A DNA stretch of 60,882 nucleotides from Rhizobium ruizarguesonis. Lineage in GTDB: Bacteria; Pseudomonadota; Alphaproteobacteria; Rhizobiales; Rhizobiaceae. How positions within the stretch are numbered: the stretch's first letter is position 1; every line of letters begins with the position of its first letter. Both the position numbers and the translations under genes were made by a program. The stretch is from the NCBI RefSeq assembly GCF_012349115.1, contig NZ_PQIG01000097.1, positions 1 through 60,882 of the forward strand, in the 5' to 3' direction. Shown one piece after another: positions 32,587-41,672 of this stretch. The notes under the pieces are model-generated. The model was not told the origin of the DNA. It made no database searches and saw nothing but the letters and a program-made list of their open reading frames with translations.

Positions 32587-32932
32587 AATGTCCCCGCGGC
32601 TATTCAAAGTGCTACAGCGTCCTTTGCGCGTCTGAAAGGCGCGCGGCGCTGTCGTGATCCCGGACGGGAAATCATGTTGGCATGGGATAGTCAATGCGAA
32701 GGGGCCAGTCAGTCCGATCTTCATACCCTACGCGGCCTTTCTTCAGCATCCCAAGGGTCTGCATTGATCCCTTATCGGCGCCGCCCAGCGCGCGGCGATA
32801 AATGAGCCCGGTACTCATCCGCCGTAGCGAAGCTCAGACCAAGGTCCGACCTGTCCCGGACTTCATGCCGATACCAAAGCTTCGACCGCTGTCATAGATT
32901 TTGCGCCGGGGCGAGTTTGCGGAGTTTTTGCT
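32587..32932. other. Gap holding repeat copy 2 and no supported gene
   Basis: These 346 bp separate the PhnA-like gene from a tiny plus-strand ORF. The first 70 bp hold the stem-loop repeat; the rest shows no convincing frame with a ribosome binding site. Confidence 0.5.
32602..32653. repeat. Interspersed stem-loop repeat, copy 2
   Basis: ATTCAAAGTGCTACAGCG, then CCTTTGCGCGTCTGAAAGG and CGCGCGGCGCTGT form nested pairing (ACAGCG with CGCTGT). Copy 1 is at 1213-1262. The element lies 16 bp upstream of the PhnA-like start and could influence its promoter. Confidence 0.65.
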
Positions 32933-33022
32933 GTGACTAAAATTATCGTCGCGGGGATGGTACTGGCACCGCTTATCTTCTGGGGTTCTGTCGGCGTCCT
33001 GATATACTCGTATCTCTCGTGA
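32933..33022 (+). CDS. Possible very small membrane protein (29 aa, GTG start)
   Basis: A GTG at 32933 with GCGGAG 8-10 bases upstream opens a 29-residue frame: two positive residues at the N-terminus (VTKIIVAGMVLAPLIFWGSV) followed by one continuous hydrophobic helix and a Tyr-rich end. Pattern fits a single-helix membrane peptide. No family is recognised and the GTG start lowers confidence. Confidence 0.35.
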   Translation: MTKIIVAGMVLAPLIFWGSVGVLIYSYLS

Positions 33023-33210
33023 AATATTCTTCCATGGCCGAGGTGCTGAATGATCATTCGCATCGGCCGGTGCGGCATCATGGAATGAGGTGGTCGATCC
33101 GCGCGAAAATCGGAAAGCTTCTATTCCAGTTGTCATGGTTCCAACTCGGGAACAGCGATCAGTCGGCCGGAATCAAGTGGATCGACGACGACGAAAATTC
33201 GACGTCGGGA

Positions 33211-33936
33211 TCAGTTCGATTGGCCGCGGAAGATGGCAACGGCCGCAGCGACCAATGCGGCATTGTCGCTCGCAATCGTCCCATCCGGGAGGTGTTTGCC
33301 GTCTTCCAGGCCGACGCGGGTGGAATAGTGCCGCTCGCGCGCCGATCTGACGAAGGGCCAGACCGTCCTGTCGAAACCATGCAGAAGGATCGGCCGATTG
33401 ACGCCGCTGCGCTCGAGCACCTCGATGATGCCATCGCTGATATCCCCTGCGCGCTGCAGATCCTGCTCGTCGTCGAGCTCGATCAACAGTCGAAAGACCC
33501 GCTGATGATCTTCGAGGCTGGTGTAGCGCTCCGCATCGGCCACCGATGCCAGCCCGACTTCGATGCCGACGCCCTTCTGGCGGAGCAGCTGGATGACGCC
33601 AGGCGCATCGTCCTCCGACAGGTTCACCGACGCATAATCCGGCAGGACGGACCAGCGGCGGATGGCTCCCCGCGTTTTCTCCCGATCGCCTTCGACCCAG
33701 GCGCCTGTGGAGACGCCGATCAGCGTTCCTGGACAGACCCGGCGAATCGCACCGACCGTGTCGTCGACGGCGGCAAGGCTCTCCTTGCCATCGGCTCCGC
33801 GCGGATGAACATGGAGCTCCGCGGCGCCGGCAGCGACTGAAGCCGCGGCATCGCGCACCATGGTATCGATCGTCAGGGGAAGGAGCGGATGGAAATCGCT
33901 CGGACGTGCGCCGTTGATGCAAGCTTGAACGATCAT
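33211..33936 (-). CDS. BKACE family (DUF849) beta-keto acid cleavage enzyme
   Basis: This is a 241-residue TIM-barrel protein. BKACE enzymes use acetyl-CoA to cleave beta-keto acids such as 3-keto-5-aminohexanoate. The family motif HVHPRG, with the metal-binding His pair (near residues 42-44), is present, along with the N-terminal IVQACINGARPSDFHP and the C-terminal HYSTRVGLEDGKHLPDG and ASDNAALV stretches. It is shorter than the classical Kce enzyme (about 275) and probably belongs to a different subgroup; substrate unknown. Its only neighbours are accessory genes. Confidence 0.9.
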   Translation of the reverse strand: MIVQACINGARPSDFHPLLPLTIDTMVRDAAASVAAGAAELHVHPRGADGKESLAAVDDTVGAIRRVCPGTLIGVSTGAWVEGDREKTRGAIRRWSVLPDYASVNLSEDDAPGVIQLLRQKGVGIEVGLASVADAERYTSLEDHQRVFRLLIELDDEQDLQRAGDISDGIIEVLERSGVNRPILLHGFDRTVWPFVRSARERHYSTRVGLEDGKHLPDGTIASDNAALVAAAVAIFRGQSN

Positions 33937-34196
33937 AAAAAGAGCCTCGCGCTTGTTGGACCGCTTAAGACACCGGGCATCCCAAATTTGGAAACTCGAA
34001 GACTTGAGGTGCTGCTGTGACAGTCATTCCCCTTGTCGCCGTGTGATGTCTGGACGTCTTGGCGACGCCGGCCAGAGGACGGCCAGAGGACGGCCACGTG
34101 ATCTCGTGGCAGCGACCTGACGTCAATCTGCCGCCCGACCCCATTCTTAAGTTAATGGCGGTCGCGTCCTGCTGCAGCCTGTATATCATCTCATTG

Positions 34197-35093
34197 TCAA
34201 CGGAAAGGAGCAGGCGCAAGGTGCGGAGGCGGTTCGCAATACTCAATCAGCAATTCGGTGAGGACCCGTATCTTCCGTGCGGGATGCTGACCTGGCGGGC
34301 GGATGACATATGCAGCCGCCGGGGGTGGTGGATAATGCGTCATGACCGGCACAAGCGCGCCGGAGGCTATATATTCATGGGTAAGGCAATCAGGCAGGTA
34401 AGCGATCCCTAGTCCTGCTGCCGCGGCGGCGACGAGAGCAGGGCCGTTGTCGGCCTTAAAGCGCCCCTGCGGACGAACCGTGATGATCTCGTCGCCATCC
34501 ATGAGTTGCCAGGCTTCGGTGCCCTGCATGAGGGCCTCATGAGCGACGAGTTCCTCCGGCGTCTCGGGCGACCCATGCGCCTTGATGTAGTCCGGGCTGG
34601 CGACGAGCTTCCCATAGAGTGGTCCGACGCGTCTTGCGATCAAGTTGGAGTCCTGAAGATAGCCAACCCGTATCGCACAATCATAACCCTCTGTGATGAG
34701 ATCGACGAAGCGATCACTGTAGCACGTGTGGATTTGGAGCTGGGGGTGGCGGCGCGCCATTTCCGCGAGGATGGGAGCGAAGTGAGTCTGGCCGAAAGAA
34801 AGCGGCACGGCAACTCGCAAGCGGCCGCGAAGGTCACCGGCGGGTAGGATCGTTTCCTTGGCCACGTCGATCTCGGCACAGACTCTCGCTGCATAATCTC
34901 GGAACGTGGCCCCTGCTTCCGTGAGAGCGGCGCCCCGGGTGGTCCGTGCAAGAAGCTGGACACCAAGTTCTGCTTCAAGCCGGAAGAGCCGCCGACTGAC
35001 GATTGACTTGGAGACGCCGAGCCGGAGCGCAGCAGGCGAGACTCCCCCGGCATCAGCCACTTCCACGAAGGTCTGCAGTTCTTCGATGTCCAT
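34197..35093 (-). CDS. LysR-family transcriptional regulator
   Basis: This is a 298-residue LysR protein with N-terminal HTH (FVEVADAGGVSPAALRLGVS, then KSIVSRRLFRLEAELGVQLL), conserved ARTTRGAALTEAG, and an effector domain from about residue 90. It is divergent from the isochorismatase-like gene, with a 153-bp gap between, and is the likely regulator of that gene. The C-terminus is Pro-rich. Confidence 0.93.
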   Translation of the reverse strand: MDIEELQTFVEVADAGGVSPAALRLGVSKSIVSRRLFRLEAELGVQLLARTTRGAALTEAGATFRDYAARVCAEIDVAKETILPAGDLRGRLRVAVPLSFGQTHFAPILAEMARRHPQLQIHTCYSDRFVDLITEGYDCAIRVGYLQDSNLIARRVGPLYGKLVASPDYIKAHGSPETPEELVAHEALMQGTEAWQLMDGDEIITVRPQGRFKADNGPALVAAAAAGLGIAYLPDCLTHEYIASGALVPVMTHYPPPPAAAYVIRPPGQHPARKIRVLTELLIEYCEPPPHLAPAPFR

Positions 35094-35246
35094 TTAGCGT
35101 TCCCCTTTCCGCGACACAGCTTGCCATAAAAGGGTGCTACCGCATCCCGGATAGGAACGGCAATACTGCTTGCAGGCAACGTCGCCCCTGGCGCATGTCT
35201 CCCGCAAAACCAATGCCGCTCATGGGCGGCAGCAAAGGAAGTAATA

Positions 35247-35900
35247 ATGACCTTTCGTAATGGCCTTGCTTCGCTTCTTCGTCCCGAAGATTCGGTACTC
35301 GTTCTGATCGACCACCAGCCTTACCAGCTCACGAACCTGAACAGCCACGATCCGCAGGCGGTGGTCAACAATTCGACGGCCCTGGCGAAGGCCGCGAGAG
35401 CTTTCGGTGTTCCCACCATCCTGACGAGCGTGATCGCCGATCGGGGCGGTCTGATCTTCCCGCAAATCACCGATGTCTTCCCGGGCCAGGAGGTGATCGA
35501 CCGGACGTTCATCAATACCTGGGAAGACAGGAAGGTCGTGGACGCGGTCAAGGCGACCGGCCGCAAGCAGCTGATCATCGCCGGCCTGTGGACCGAGGTA
35601 TGCGTCGCGATGCCGGTGATCCAGGCGCTCGGCGAAGGCTGGGATGTGACTGTTATCACCGACGCGTCGGGCGGCACGTCGGTCGAGGCCCACGAGGTCG
35701 CCATCCAGCGCATGATTGCGGCTGGCGCGAACATGATGACCTGGCTGGCGTTGGCGTCCGAATGGCAGCGCGACTGGGCTCGGACCGAGCACGCCGCAGA
35801 GTTGACGGAGGTGCTCAAGCAGCATGCCGCTGGCAGCGGTATCGCGTACCTGTGGGAGCAACAGCTGCTCAACACGCCTGTGCCTGGCAACGCGGGATGA
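35247..35900 (+). CDS. Isochorismatase-like cysteine hydrolase (YcaC-type)
   Basis: This is a 217-residue cytosolic hydrolase. The catalytic triad of the superfamily is visible: Asp in VLVLIDHQPYQL (near residue 23), Lys in VKATGRKQLIIAG and Cys in WTEVCVAMPV (near 120). The cis-peptide motif and the segment DASGGTSVEAHEVAIQRM are as in the YcaC group, whose natural substrate is uncertain. It is divergent from a LysR gene that probably controls it. Confidence 0.92.
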   Translation: MTFRNGLASLLRPEDSVLVLIDHQPYQLTNLNSHDPQAVVNNSTALAKAARAFGVPTILTSVIADRGGLIFPQITDVFPGQEVIDRTFINTWEDRKVVDAVKATGRKQLIIAGLWTEVCVAMPVIQALGEGWDVTVITDASGGTSVEAHEVAIQRMIAAGANMMTWLALASEWQRDWARTEHAAELTEVLKQHAAGSGIAYLWEQQLLNTPVPGNAG

Positions 35901-36090
35901 TCTAGGCGGGGATGCAGAGATTCTTAAGCGACGCGCTGCAAAGGCTGATTGCTTATCGAGCCTCTTCATCCCCTCTCAATCGGGAGGCCGTCCACGCTTG
36001 GATGCTCGCGGTCGGCATGTTGATCGCGTTGCAGGCACCGGGTCAGCCCTACCAGGATGGCACGGCTTACGCGGGGGACTACGTTAGTGA

Positions 36091-36201
36091 TGCCCTGAGT
36101 TCGACACTGGCGGAAGCATAGACTCCCTGCACCTCAACGAGCTTGGCGTCTCCATCATCGCGGGCTTCATCGGGGATCGCCTCATCGCGGACGGATGGTA
36201 G
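36091..36201 (+). pseudogene. Possible C-terminal remnant of an SGNH/GDSL hydrolase
   Basis: In this frame, with no start codon and a stop just upstream (36088-36090), the translation contains DSLHLNELGVSIIAGFI and GDRLIADGW before a stop. The D-x-x-H pair followed by LNELG resembles the C-terminal block V of SGNH hydrolases (DxxHLN...G). The rest of such a gene is not found upstream; a different open frame (35912-36121) occupies that stretch without recognisable content. It probably is debris of a deleted gene. Confidence 0.35.
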
Positions 36202-36359
36202 TCAACGCGACCATTCCACCCACCCACACAAGCGCCGGCGCGATCACCACCCGCGACCAAACCAGCGGCGCGCCGGCCGGAGTTTTCTGGGAAGCGCGCA
36301 GCCGTTCATCGGAGGTTAATGCTTATTAACCCAGAATCGCAGCCTGAAAGGATGCGCCG

Positions 36360-36692
36360 ATGAAGATGCTTTTTTCCTCACTTGCAGCCATTGTCTTGTC
36401 TGCATCTTTCGCCCTGCCGCTAAACGCCGCGCCGATCGTCGTGCCGAACGCAGTACATATGCACACCCCCGACGTCGAGCAGATCAAACACCGTCGCCAC
36501 GGTAATGGACACGCGTATGGCCACTGGAAGAGAGACCGGTACGCTTACCGCGACTGCCGGTATCACGGCTCGTGCTATCGTCCGCGGTACTACGGCAGTC
36601 GCAACTATTACAGCAGCCGCGACTATTACGGCTATCGCGACTATTACCCCTACCGTCGTCGGTCAGGTGTGACCGTGTATTTCGATTTTTAG
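36360..36692 (+). CDS. Small exported Tyr/Arg-rich protein
   Basis: This is a 110-residue protein with a clear signal peptide (MKMLFSSLAAIVLSASFALP, cleavage near NAA). The mature protein is rich in His, Arg and Tyr, with near-repeats YYGSRNYYSSRDYYGYRDYYP, and ends GVTVYFDF, which is a typical outer-surface-like beta end. Similar small RY-rich exported proteins are common in rhizobia, and some are related to the BA14K family, though I would not assign this one. It stands alone between a remnant and the tRNA gene. Confidence 0.75.
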   Translation: MKMLFSSLAAIVLSASFALPLNAAPIVVPNAVHMHTPDVEQIKHRRHGNGHAYGHWKRDRYAYRDCRYHGSCYRPRYYGSRNYYSSRDYYGYRDYYPYRRRSGVTVYFDF

Positions 36693-37194
36693 TCGGCAGC
36701 GCCACGGACACACCAACATTGGCGCCCCACAGTGCGCCTTCGGCCTCACGAGCTGCGCTGCCAGGAGATTGAGGGCAGGGATGGGGATTATCGGCAGTAG
36801 CCACAGAATGGTCTTGGATAAAAGGAAAGGGCCGGGCGAATGCTCGCGCCGACCCTTCTTTGATTGCGTCAGCACTGTGCCAGTACATCCGTGGTCACCA
36901 GCAAAAGCCATCTGATAGATTGAATTTATGCGCCTCGTGAATTTTTGCAAGGATTAGGGGGTGCTGATTTAGGGCTAGGTGAGGGAGGCGCAATAGCCAC
37001 GGTACGACGAGAAGTACGACACGCGCTCTAAGGGCGCTGGTTGCTTGGCCGATCCGTCCAATCGATCATCGGGGCGACCGCAAACGGAAGCCCTACCATA
37101 GCGCGCCGATGCCACTTAGATGGAACCTGACGTTATGATAAGCGTGTACTTTCCGGGCAAAAATCGGAAATTATACAACAAAATCGATGATATA
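36693..37194. other. Long non-coding gap upstream of tRNA-Ser
   Basis: These 502 bp show no convincing gene or strong hairpin. The minus-strand frames here have odd composition and no ribosome binding site. Confidence 0.5.
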
Positions 37195-37284
37195 TGGCGG
37201 AAGAGGTGGGATTCGAACCCACGGTACGGTTTCCCGCACGCCGGTTTTCAAGACCGGTTCCTTAAACCACTCGGACACTCTTCC
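37195..37284 (-). tRNA. tRNA-Ser (UGA anticodon)
   Basis: Read on the minus strand, the acceptor stem GGAAGAG pairs with CTCTTCC, followed by discriminator G and a genome-encoded CCA (37195-37197). The anticodon stem CCGGT/ACCGG encloses CTTGAAA with anticodon TGA. A long variable arm (class II) precedes the T-arm GGGTTCGAATCCC. It is 90 nt including CCA. No displaced copy of the 3' end was seen nearby, so there is no sign of an integrated island. Confidence 0.97.
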
Positions 37285-37554
37285 ATCTGATTGAAAGGTT
37301 GAGCTATCAACATTCTGTTGATTTCTGTGAACCGGCCGTTGCTGCCGATTTGCTACCCAATCACTCGATGGCTGGCTTTTTAGCAGCTTTGATCGCAGCG
37401 TCAACTTGCTCTGCAGCGTTTGTCGGCATCCTTGGCGCGGCGTGCGAACAAATTCGAGCGTGAACCGAGGCAGGCCGGTTCCGCACATTGGAAATGACTC
37501 GCGTTCTCCTCGGCTTGAGCGTTTACTGTGCTGTTCTGGCGGAGGAAACAAACC

Positions 37555-37881
37555 ATGGCCATGTATCTCACGCGCTTCAGCTACACGCCCGAGACGTGGG
37601 CGCGGATGATCGAAAACCCCGAGGATCGCCGAGAGGCGGCGCGTAGTTACATTGAATCCGTGGGCGGAAAGCTCCATGGGTTCTGGTACGCCTTCGGCGA
37701 GCATGATGGTTGGAATCTGTGGGAGGCGCCTGACAACGTATCGATGGCGGCTGTCGCACTTGCGATCGGCGCAGGAGGCGCGCTCAGCTCCATGGAGACC
37801 ACTGTCCTCCTCAGCGTCGAGGATACGATCGAAGCCTTGGAAAAGGCGAAGTCGATTCGGTATCGTCCACCGGCAGCGTAG
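37555..37881 (+). CDS. GYD-domain protein
   Basis: This is a 108-residue cytosolic protein of the GYD superfamily (ferredoxin-like fold): N-terminal MYLTRFSYTPETWARMI, the family's central segment GKLHGFWYAFGEHDGWNLWE where the GYD-type triad appears as EHDGW, and a C-terminal helix. Function is unknown. The ATG at 37555 has GGAGGAAAC upstream; the in-frame ATG at 37528 lacks it. It is a single-gene unit downstream of the tRNA. Confidence 0.88.
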   Translation: MAMYLTRFSYTPETWARMIENPEDRREAARSYIESVGGKLHGFWYAFGEHDGWNLWEAPDNVSMAAVALAIGAGGALSSMETTVLLSVEDTIEALEKAKSIRYRPPAA

Positions 37882-37982
37882 GTGGTGCGTCCACCGTTTT
37901 CCATCCATGTAGAAGATGAGCGTTTCGCGTATCTCGTTCCCGGCGCAAGCTTTCTGTGAATTGGGCCGGCGACATAAGAGCT

Positions 37983-38186
37983 TTAGTGTCCGTCAGATCC
38001 AAGGCCCTTCGGACCGTTGAGTTGGTTCATATCCTCGCTGAGAGATCGAACTGCCTCCATCGTCACGGCGAGTGCTGACATCAGGATTGCGATGTCGTTG
38101 TCGTTATCCAGCTGGGAAAGCGCGCGAGATCTGGCGTGCAACTGCTGGCTGATCGTGTCGAGCTGCATGATGGTTTTATCGTGCAT
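37983..38186 (-). CDS. Small hypothetical helical protein
   Basis: This is a 67-residue acidic protein predicted to be helical throughout (MHDKTIMQLDTISQQLHARS, LDNDNDIAILMSALAVTMEA). The ATG at 38186 is preceded by GGAGGATCACC, a strong ribosome binding site. There is no signal peptide or membrane helix. I do not recognise a family. Confidence 0.65.
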   Translation of the reverse strand: MHDKTIMQLDTISQQLHARSRALSQLDNDNDIAILMSALAVTMEAVRSLSEDMNQLNGPKGLGSDGH

Positions 38187-38249
38187 GGTGATCCTCCAAA
38201 GGTCTAACCTTCAAAGCCCGCGGCGGCCATTTCGTTCCCAGCCGTAGCG

Positions 38250-38804
38250 TCAAATACGCGATCCACGTTGCATCACATCCAATCGGCGATGTGACCTAGC
38301 CATTCGGTTTGCGCAAGGGGGGAGGCGCAGGTAGGGATTTTGGGGATCGTAGGATGCCTTCGGCTCACCCTTGCCGGGCTTTACCAGATTGGGCACCAGT
38401 TTTCCCTCAGGCCCGAAAATATAGTCGATGCCGGCGCAGAGATGGGCGAGGGAGCGGTAGTTGAAATATTTGAACCAGTCGTCGGCGAGGAAGACGGCTT
38501 CGTCCCACGTCCTTCCACGGAGGCGGCTATATCCGGCCCGCTGCAGAAAGGCTTCGCCTGTTCTCCTATCGACGGCGGCGCCGAGGCATAGGTTGCCGGC
38601 GATCAGCGACAGCCGGAGCACCTTGAGGGTTTCGGCATCCTTGTTCGGTAAGGGTTTCAGGGCCTCGGCAAGATAAAAATTCGTCTGCGGCTCGTTGGTC
38701 ATCGTCTTGCGCCAATAGGCGGGAATTTCATCCGCGGCGGCGCCGACGGCCGATGAGGCTGATATCACGACCAGCACGATCAAGCTTTTGAAAATTCGAC
38801 CCAT
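38250..38804 (-). CDS. Exported protein of unknown function
   Basis: This is a 184-residue protein with signal peptide MGRIFKSLIVLVVISASSAVG, cleavage near AAA-DE. The mature part contains WRKTMTNEPQTNFYLAEALK, LIAGNLCLGAAVDRRTGEAF and YRSLAHLCAGIDYIFGPEG, with Cys residues that could pair. No known family is evident. The gene is alone on the minus strand, divergent from rlpA with a 394-bp gap. Confidence 0.75.
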   Translation of the reverse strand: MGRIFKSLIVLVVISASSAVGAAADEIPAYWRKTMTNEPQTNFYLAEALKPLPNKDAETLKVLRLSLIAGNLCLGAAVDRRTGEAFLQRAGYSRLRGRTWDEAVFLADDWFKYFNYRSLAHLCAGIDYIFGPEGKLVPNLVKPGKGEPKASYDPQNPYLRLPPCANRMARSHRRLDVMQRGSRI

Positions 38805-39198
38805 TCTTATACCCCCAACCCGCGTCGAGAGTGCATAGCGTCATATCACGGGGATAGGCAAGGTGGTGTCGCGCCGCCCCGCTGCCGCTCGTCAAATACG
38901 CGCAGGCCGTGTTTCAATATGGAGCTTTGGGGGCGTCCGGATGTTCACAATATGCCCCGCATCGGCACGATGATTTCTGGCTTCATTGCGGCGATGGAAT
39001 GGCAGGCAGGGAGGGGTCGCGTTAGTGACTTGTAAACCATAATCATTAGAATTGTCGCTATCGCCGCGAAATTGTTCGTAAAATTGCCACGAACTTAGCA
39101 AGATTAAAGCCTCATTAGGCGGGCGGGAATAAGGCGTTGTTGGCCCAAGATGGGGCAAGGTTCCTTAACCATAACGATCTTTGAGCGGCGTGGGGCAC
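38805..39198. other. Divergent gap upstream of rlpA
   Basis: These 394 bp lie between the exported-protein gene and rlpA. The region around 39020-39120 is AT-richer than average and probably holds the rlpA promoter. No gene, repeat or hairpin of note was found. Confidence 0.5.
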
Positions 39199-40305
39199 AT
39201 GAAACTGGAATACGGGGCGGCGTCTTTCGCAACGACAGCACGGTGGCTGGCAATCTCGGCGATGTGCGCGACGGTGGCAGCGTGTGGCACGACGCAGGCA
39301 GTGCCGAAGAAAAAGGCCCACGGCAAAGAATATTTCTCCGAATCCGAATATGGCGTCAAGGCGAGCCCGCGGGTCGCCACCGGCAACAACATCCCCAAGG
39401 GCGGCGGCCGCTACATCGTCGGCAACCCTTACGAGGTGAAGGGCAAGTGGTATTACCCGAAGGAAGATTTCGCCTATAACAAGGTCGGCGTCGCCTCCTG
39501 GTATGGTTCGGCCTTTCATGGGCGCCTGACGGCGAACGGCGAAGTCTACGACCAGATGCATCTTTCCGCCGCGCATCCGACCTTCCCGCTGCCGAGCTAT
39601 GCGCGCGTTACCAATCTCGAATCTGGTTCCTCCGTCATCGTGCGTGTCAATGATCGCGGCCCCTATCACGAAGGTCGCATCATCGACCTTTCCAACAAGA
39701 CGGCCGACATGCTCGACCTGCAGCACAGCGGCACCGGCAAGGTGCGCGTGCAATATGTCGGCCGCGCCCGCATGGACGGCCACGACATGCCCTATCTGAT
39801 GGCGTCCTACGCGCCGAAAGGCAGCCGCATTCCCGGCGTCAATCCGGAAGGGCAGATCGCAACCGGCGTGATGGTTGCCTCCAACAGCCGCAAGATCACC
39901 CGCGACCAGCTGCAGAGTTCGGAAGACTACGAGACGCCTGCCAACGTGCCGGTGCCGATGTCGGCGACCTCCTATGCCGGCTCGACGCCGAGCGCACGCT
40001 ACAATGCCGCACCCGCCGCAGCACCCGTTCTGGCACCGGCTGCCCATGTTCTGGTCGCGCCATCGGCGCCGTCCTTCAACAATGGCGCGCAGGCCATGGA
40101 CCAGATGATCGTGCTGCCGGAGATCGGTCCGATGCCCTATGAGCGGCCTCAGAATTCGCTTGCGCTCGGCTATCAGAACGAAGAGGTGAAGACGGTGACC
40201 GTCGATCTCGCCTTCGATGCGGTGATGGTGCTCAATGACGGGCTGACGCAGGATTCGATCCTTGCCGCGGCCAAGCGTCATCAAGCCAAATCCGCCGCGC
40301 GCTGA
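39199..40305 (+). CDS. rlpA: Septal ring lytic transglycosylase RlpA-like lipoprotein
   Basis: This is a 368-residue outer-membrane-type lipoprotein. Lipobox ATVAACG places the modified Cys near residue 29. The double-psi beta-barrel RlpA domain (about 90-185) has VGVASWYGSAFHGRLTANGE, the catalytic-type Asp in VIVRVNDRGPYHEGRIIDLS, and ends KVRVQYVGRARMDG. A Pro/Ala-rich linker follows, then a C-terminal part without a SPOR domain pattern. It cleaves glycan strands lacking peptides. I chose the ATG at 39199, which starts the signal. The DD-carboxypeptidase-like gene follows after 59 bp, so both concern the cell wall. Confidence 0.93.
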   Translation: MKLEYGAASFATTARWLAISAMCATVAACGTTQAVPKKKAHGKEYFSESEYGVKASPRVATGNNIPKGGGRYIVGNPYEVKGKWYYPKEDFAYNKVGVASWYGSAFHGRLTANGEVYDQMHLSAAHPTFPLPSYARVTNLESGSSVIVRVNDRGPYHEGRIIDLSNKTADMLDLQHSGTGKVRVQYVGRARMDGHDMPYLMASYAPKGSRIPGVNPEGQIATGVMVASNSRKITRDQLQSSEDYETPANVPVPMSATSYAGSTPSARYNAAPAAAPVLAPAAHVLVAPSAPSFNNGAQAMDQMIVLPEIGPMPYERPQNSLALGYQNEEVKTVTVDLAFDAVMVLNDGLTQDSILAAAKRHQAKSAAR

Positions 40306-40364
40306 GCATGGCATTGCATCGGATTCTCCCTCGCTCTAACCTCCCGACATACGCCGCTCCATAA

Positions 40365-41570
40365 ATGGAAATTGCGATGCTGAAGCCCGCGCTTCGCCTG
40401 CTTGCATGCCTGATGCCGTTCGCCACCGGCGCGTTTGCAGCCGATGGCGGTGCCGCCGGTTTCGCCACCAAGGCGGCGCAGGCCTATATGATCGAGGCTG
40501 CCACCGGCACGGTGCTTCTCGCCAAGAATGAGGACCAGGACTTTTCGCCGGCTTCGCTTGCCAAGCTGATGACGATGGATCTCGCCTTCGAAGCGGTGAC
40601 AAAGGGCCAGATCACGCTCGATACCGAATATCCCGTTTCCGAATATGCCTGGCGGACGGGCGGTGCGCCGTCGCGGACGGCAACGATGTTTGCCAGCCTC
40701 AAATCGCGCGTGCGCGTCGAGGACCTGATCAAGGGCGTCGCCATCCAGGGCGCCAATGATAGCTGCATCATCCTCGCCGAGGGCATGGCCGGAAGCGAGC
40801 AGCAATTTGCCGTGTCGATGACGCGGCGTGCCCGCGAGCTCGGCATGGAGAAGGCCGAGTTCGGCAATTCCACCGGCCTTCCCGATGGCAAGAGCAAGGT
40901 GACCGCACGCGAGATGGTGACGCTCGCCGCCGCCCTTCAGCAGACCTATCCGAATCTCTATCCCTATTTTGCGCAGCCGGATTTCGAGTGGAACAAGATC
41001 TTCCAGCGCAACCGCAACCCGCTGCTCGGGCTCGATCTCGGCGCCGACGGGCTTGCAACCGGCTTTACCGAGGGCGAGGGATATTCGATCGTCGCTTCGG
41101 TCGAGCGCGACGGCAGGCGGCTGTTTCTGGCGCTTGCTGGAATCGCCTCCGACAAGGAGCGGACGGAGGAGACCAAGCGGGTGCTCGAGTGGGGACTGAC
41201 GGCCTTTGAGAACCGGCAGATCTTCGCTGAGGAGGAAGTGATCGGTGCCGCCAGCGTCTATGGTGGCACGTCGCGCACCGTCGATCTCGTCGCCAAGGCG
41301 CCGGTCAGCGTCTATATTCCGATCAGCAATCCCGACCGGCTGTCGGCGCGTATCATCTATCACTGGCCGCTGACGGCGCCGGTCATGCCGGATACCCAGG
41401 CGGGCACGCTGAGGATTTTCGCCGGCAGCCGGCTACTCAGGGAAGTGCCGCTTTATACGGTGCAGGCAGTCGGCGAGGGGTCGCTCAGCAGCCGGGCGGT
41501 CGACGCCATGCTGGAACTCGGCGAATCGCTGTTCTTCTCCTGGCTCTGGGACAAGTCCGCGCCCGGTTGA
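40365..41570 (+). CDS. D-alanyl-D-alanine carboxypeptidase family protein (altered motifs)
   Basis: This is a 401-residue exported protein (signal peptide ending AFAADG) of the DacA/PBP5 family. Motif 1, SLAK (in FSPASLAKLMTMDL, residues about 64-67), is intact. At motif 2 the usual S-x-N in QSGNDA is GAN (QGANDSC), and at motif 3 the usual KTG reads ATG (DGLATGFTEGEGYS). The C-terminal PBP5-type beta domain is present. Loss of Ser and Lys would be expected to weaken or change catalysis; the protein could also be a dedicated variant class. The ATG at 40365 is longest; 40377 is also possible. Confidence 0.88.
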   Translation: MEIAMLKPALRLLACLMPFATGAFAADGGAAGFATKAAQAYMIEAATGTVLLAKNEDQDFSPASLAKLMTMDLAFEAVTKGQITLDTEYPVSEYAWRTGGAPSRTATMFASLKSRVRVEDLIKGVAIQGANDSCIILAEGMAGSEQQFAVSMTRRARELGMEKAEFGNSTGLPDGKSKVTAREMVTLAAALQQTYPNLYPYFAQPDFEWNKIFQRNRNPLLGLDLGADGLATGFTEGEGYSIVASVERDGRRLFLALAGIASDKERTEETKRVLEWGLTAFENRQIFAEEEVIGAASVYGGTSRTVDLVAKAPVSVYIPISNPDRLSARIIYHWPLTAPVMPDTQAGTLRIFAGSRLLREVPLYTVQAVGEGSLSSRAVDAMLELGESLFFSWLWDKSAPG

Positions 41571-41672
41571 ACATTCGGTTTCCAATGCAATTTGCCGGGA
41601 AAGGTGAATATGTCGCCGCGGTGAAAGGTTTTCCTCCCTGATATCTTCGGATAGATAGAAGGAGCGGGGCGC

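Noticed and set aside
33019..33840. A 273-codon plus-strand frame opposite the BKACE gene
   Set aside because: The minus strand carries the HVHPRG motif and a full BKACE protein; the plus frame is a shadow.
35912..36121. A 69-codon frame after the isochorismatase gene
   Set aside because: No ribosome binding site, no family, and it overlaps a better match to an SGNH relic in another frame.
37195..37284. tRNA-Ser as an attachment site of an integrated island
   Set aside because: No integrase gene and no direct repeat of the tRNA 3' end was found in the flanking accessory sequence.
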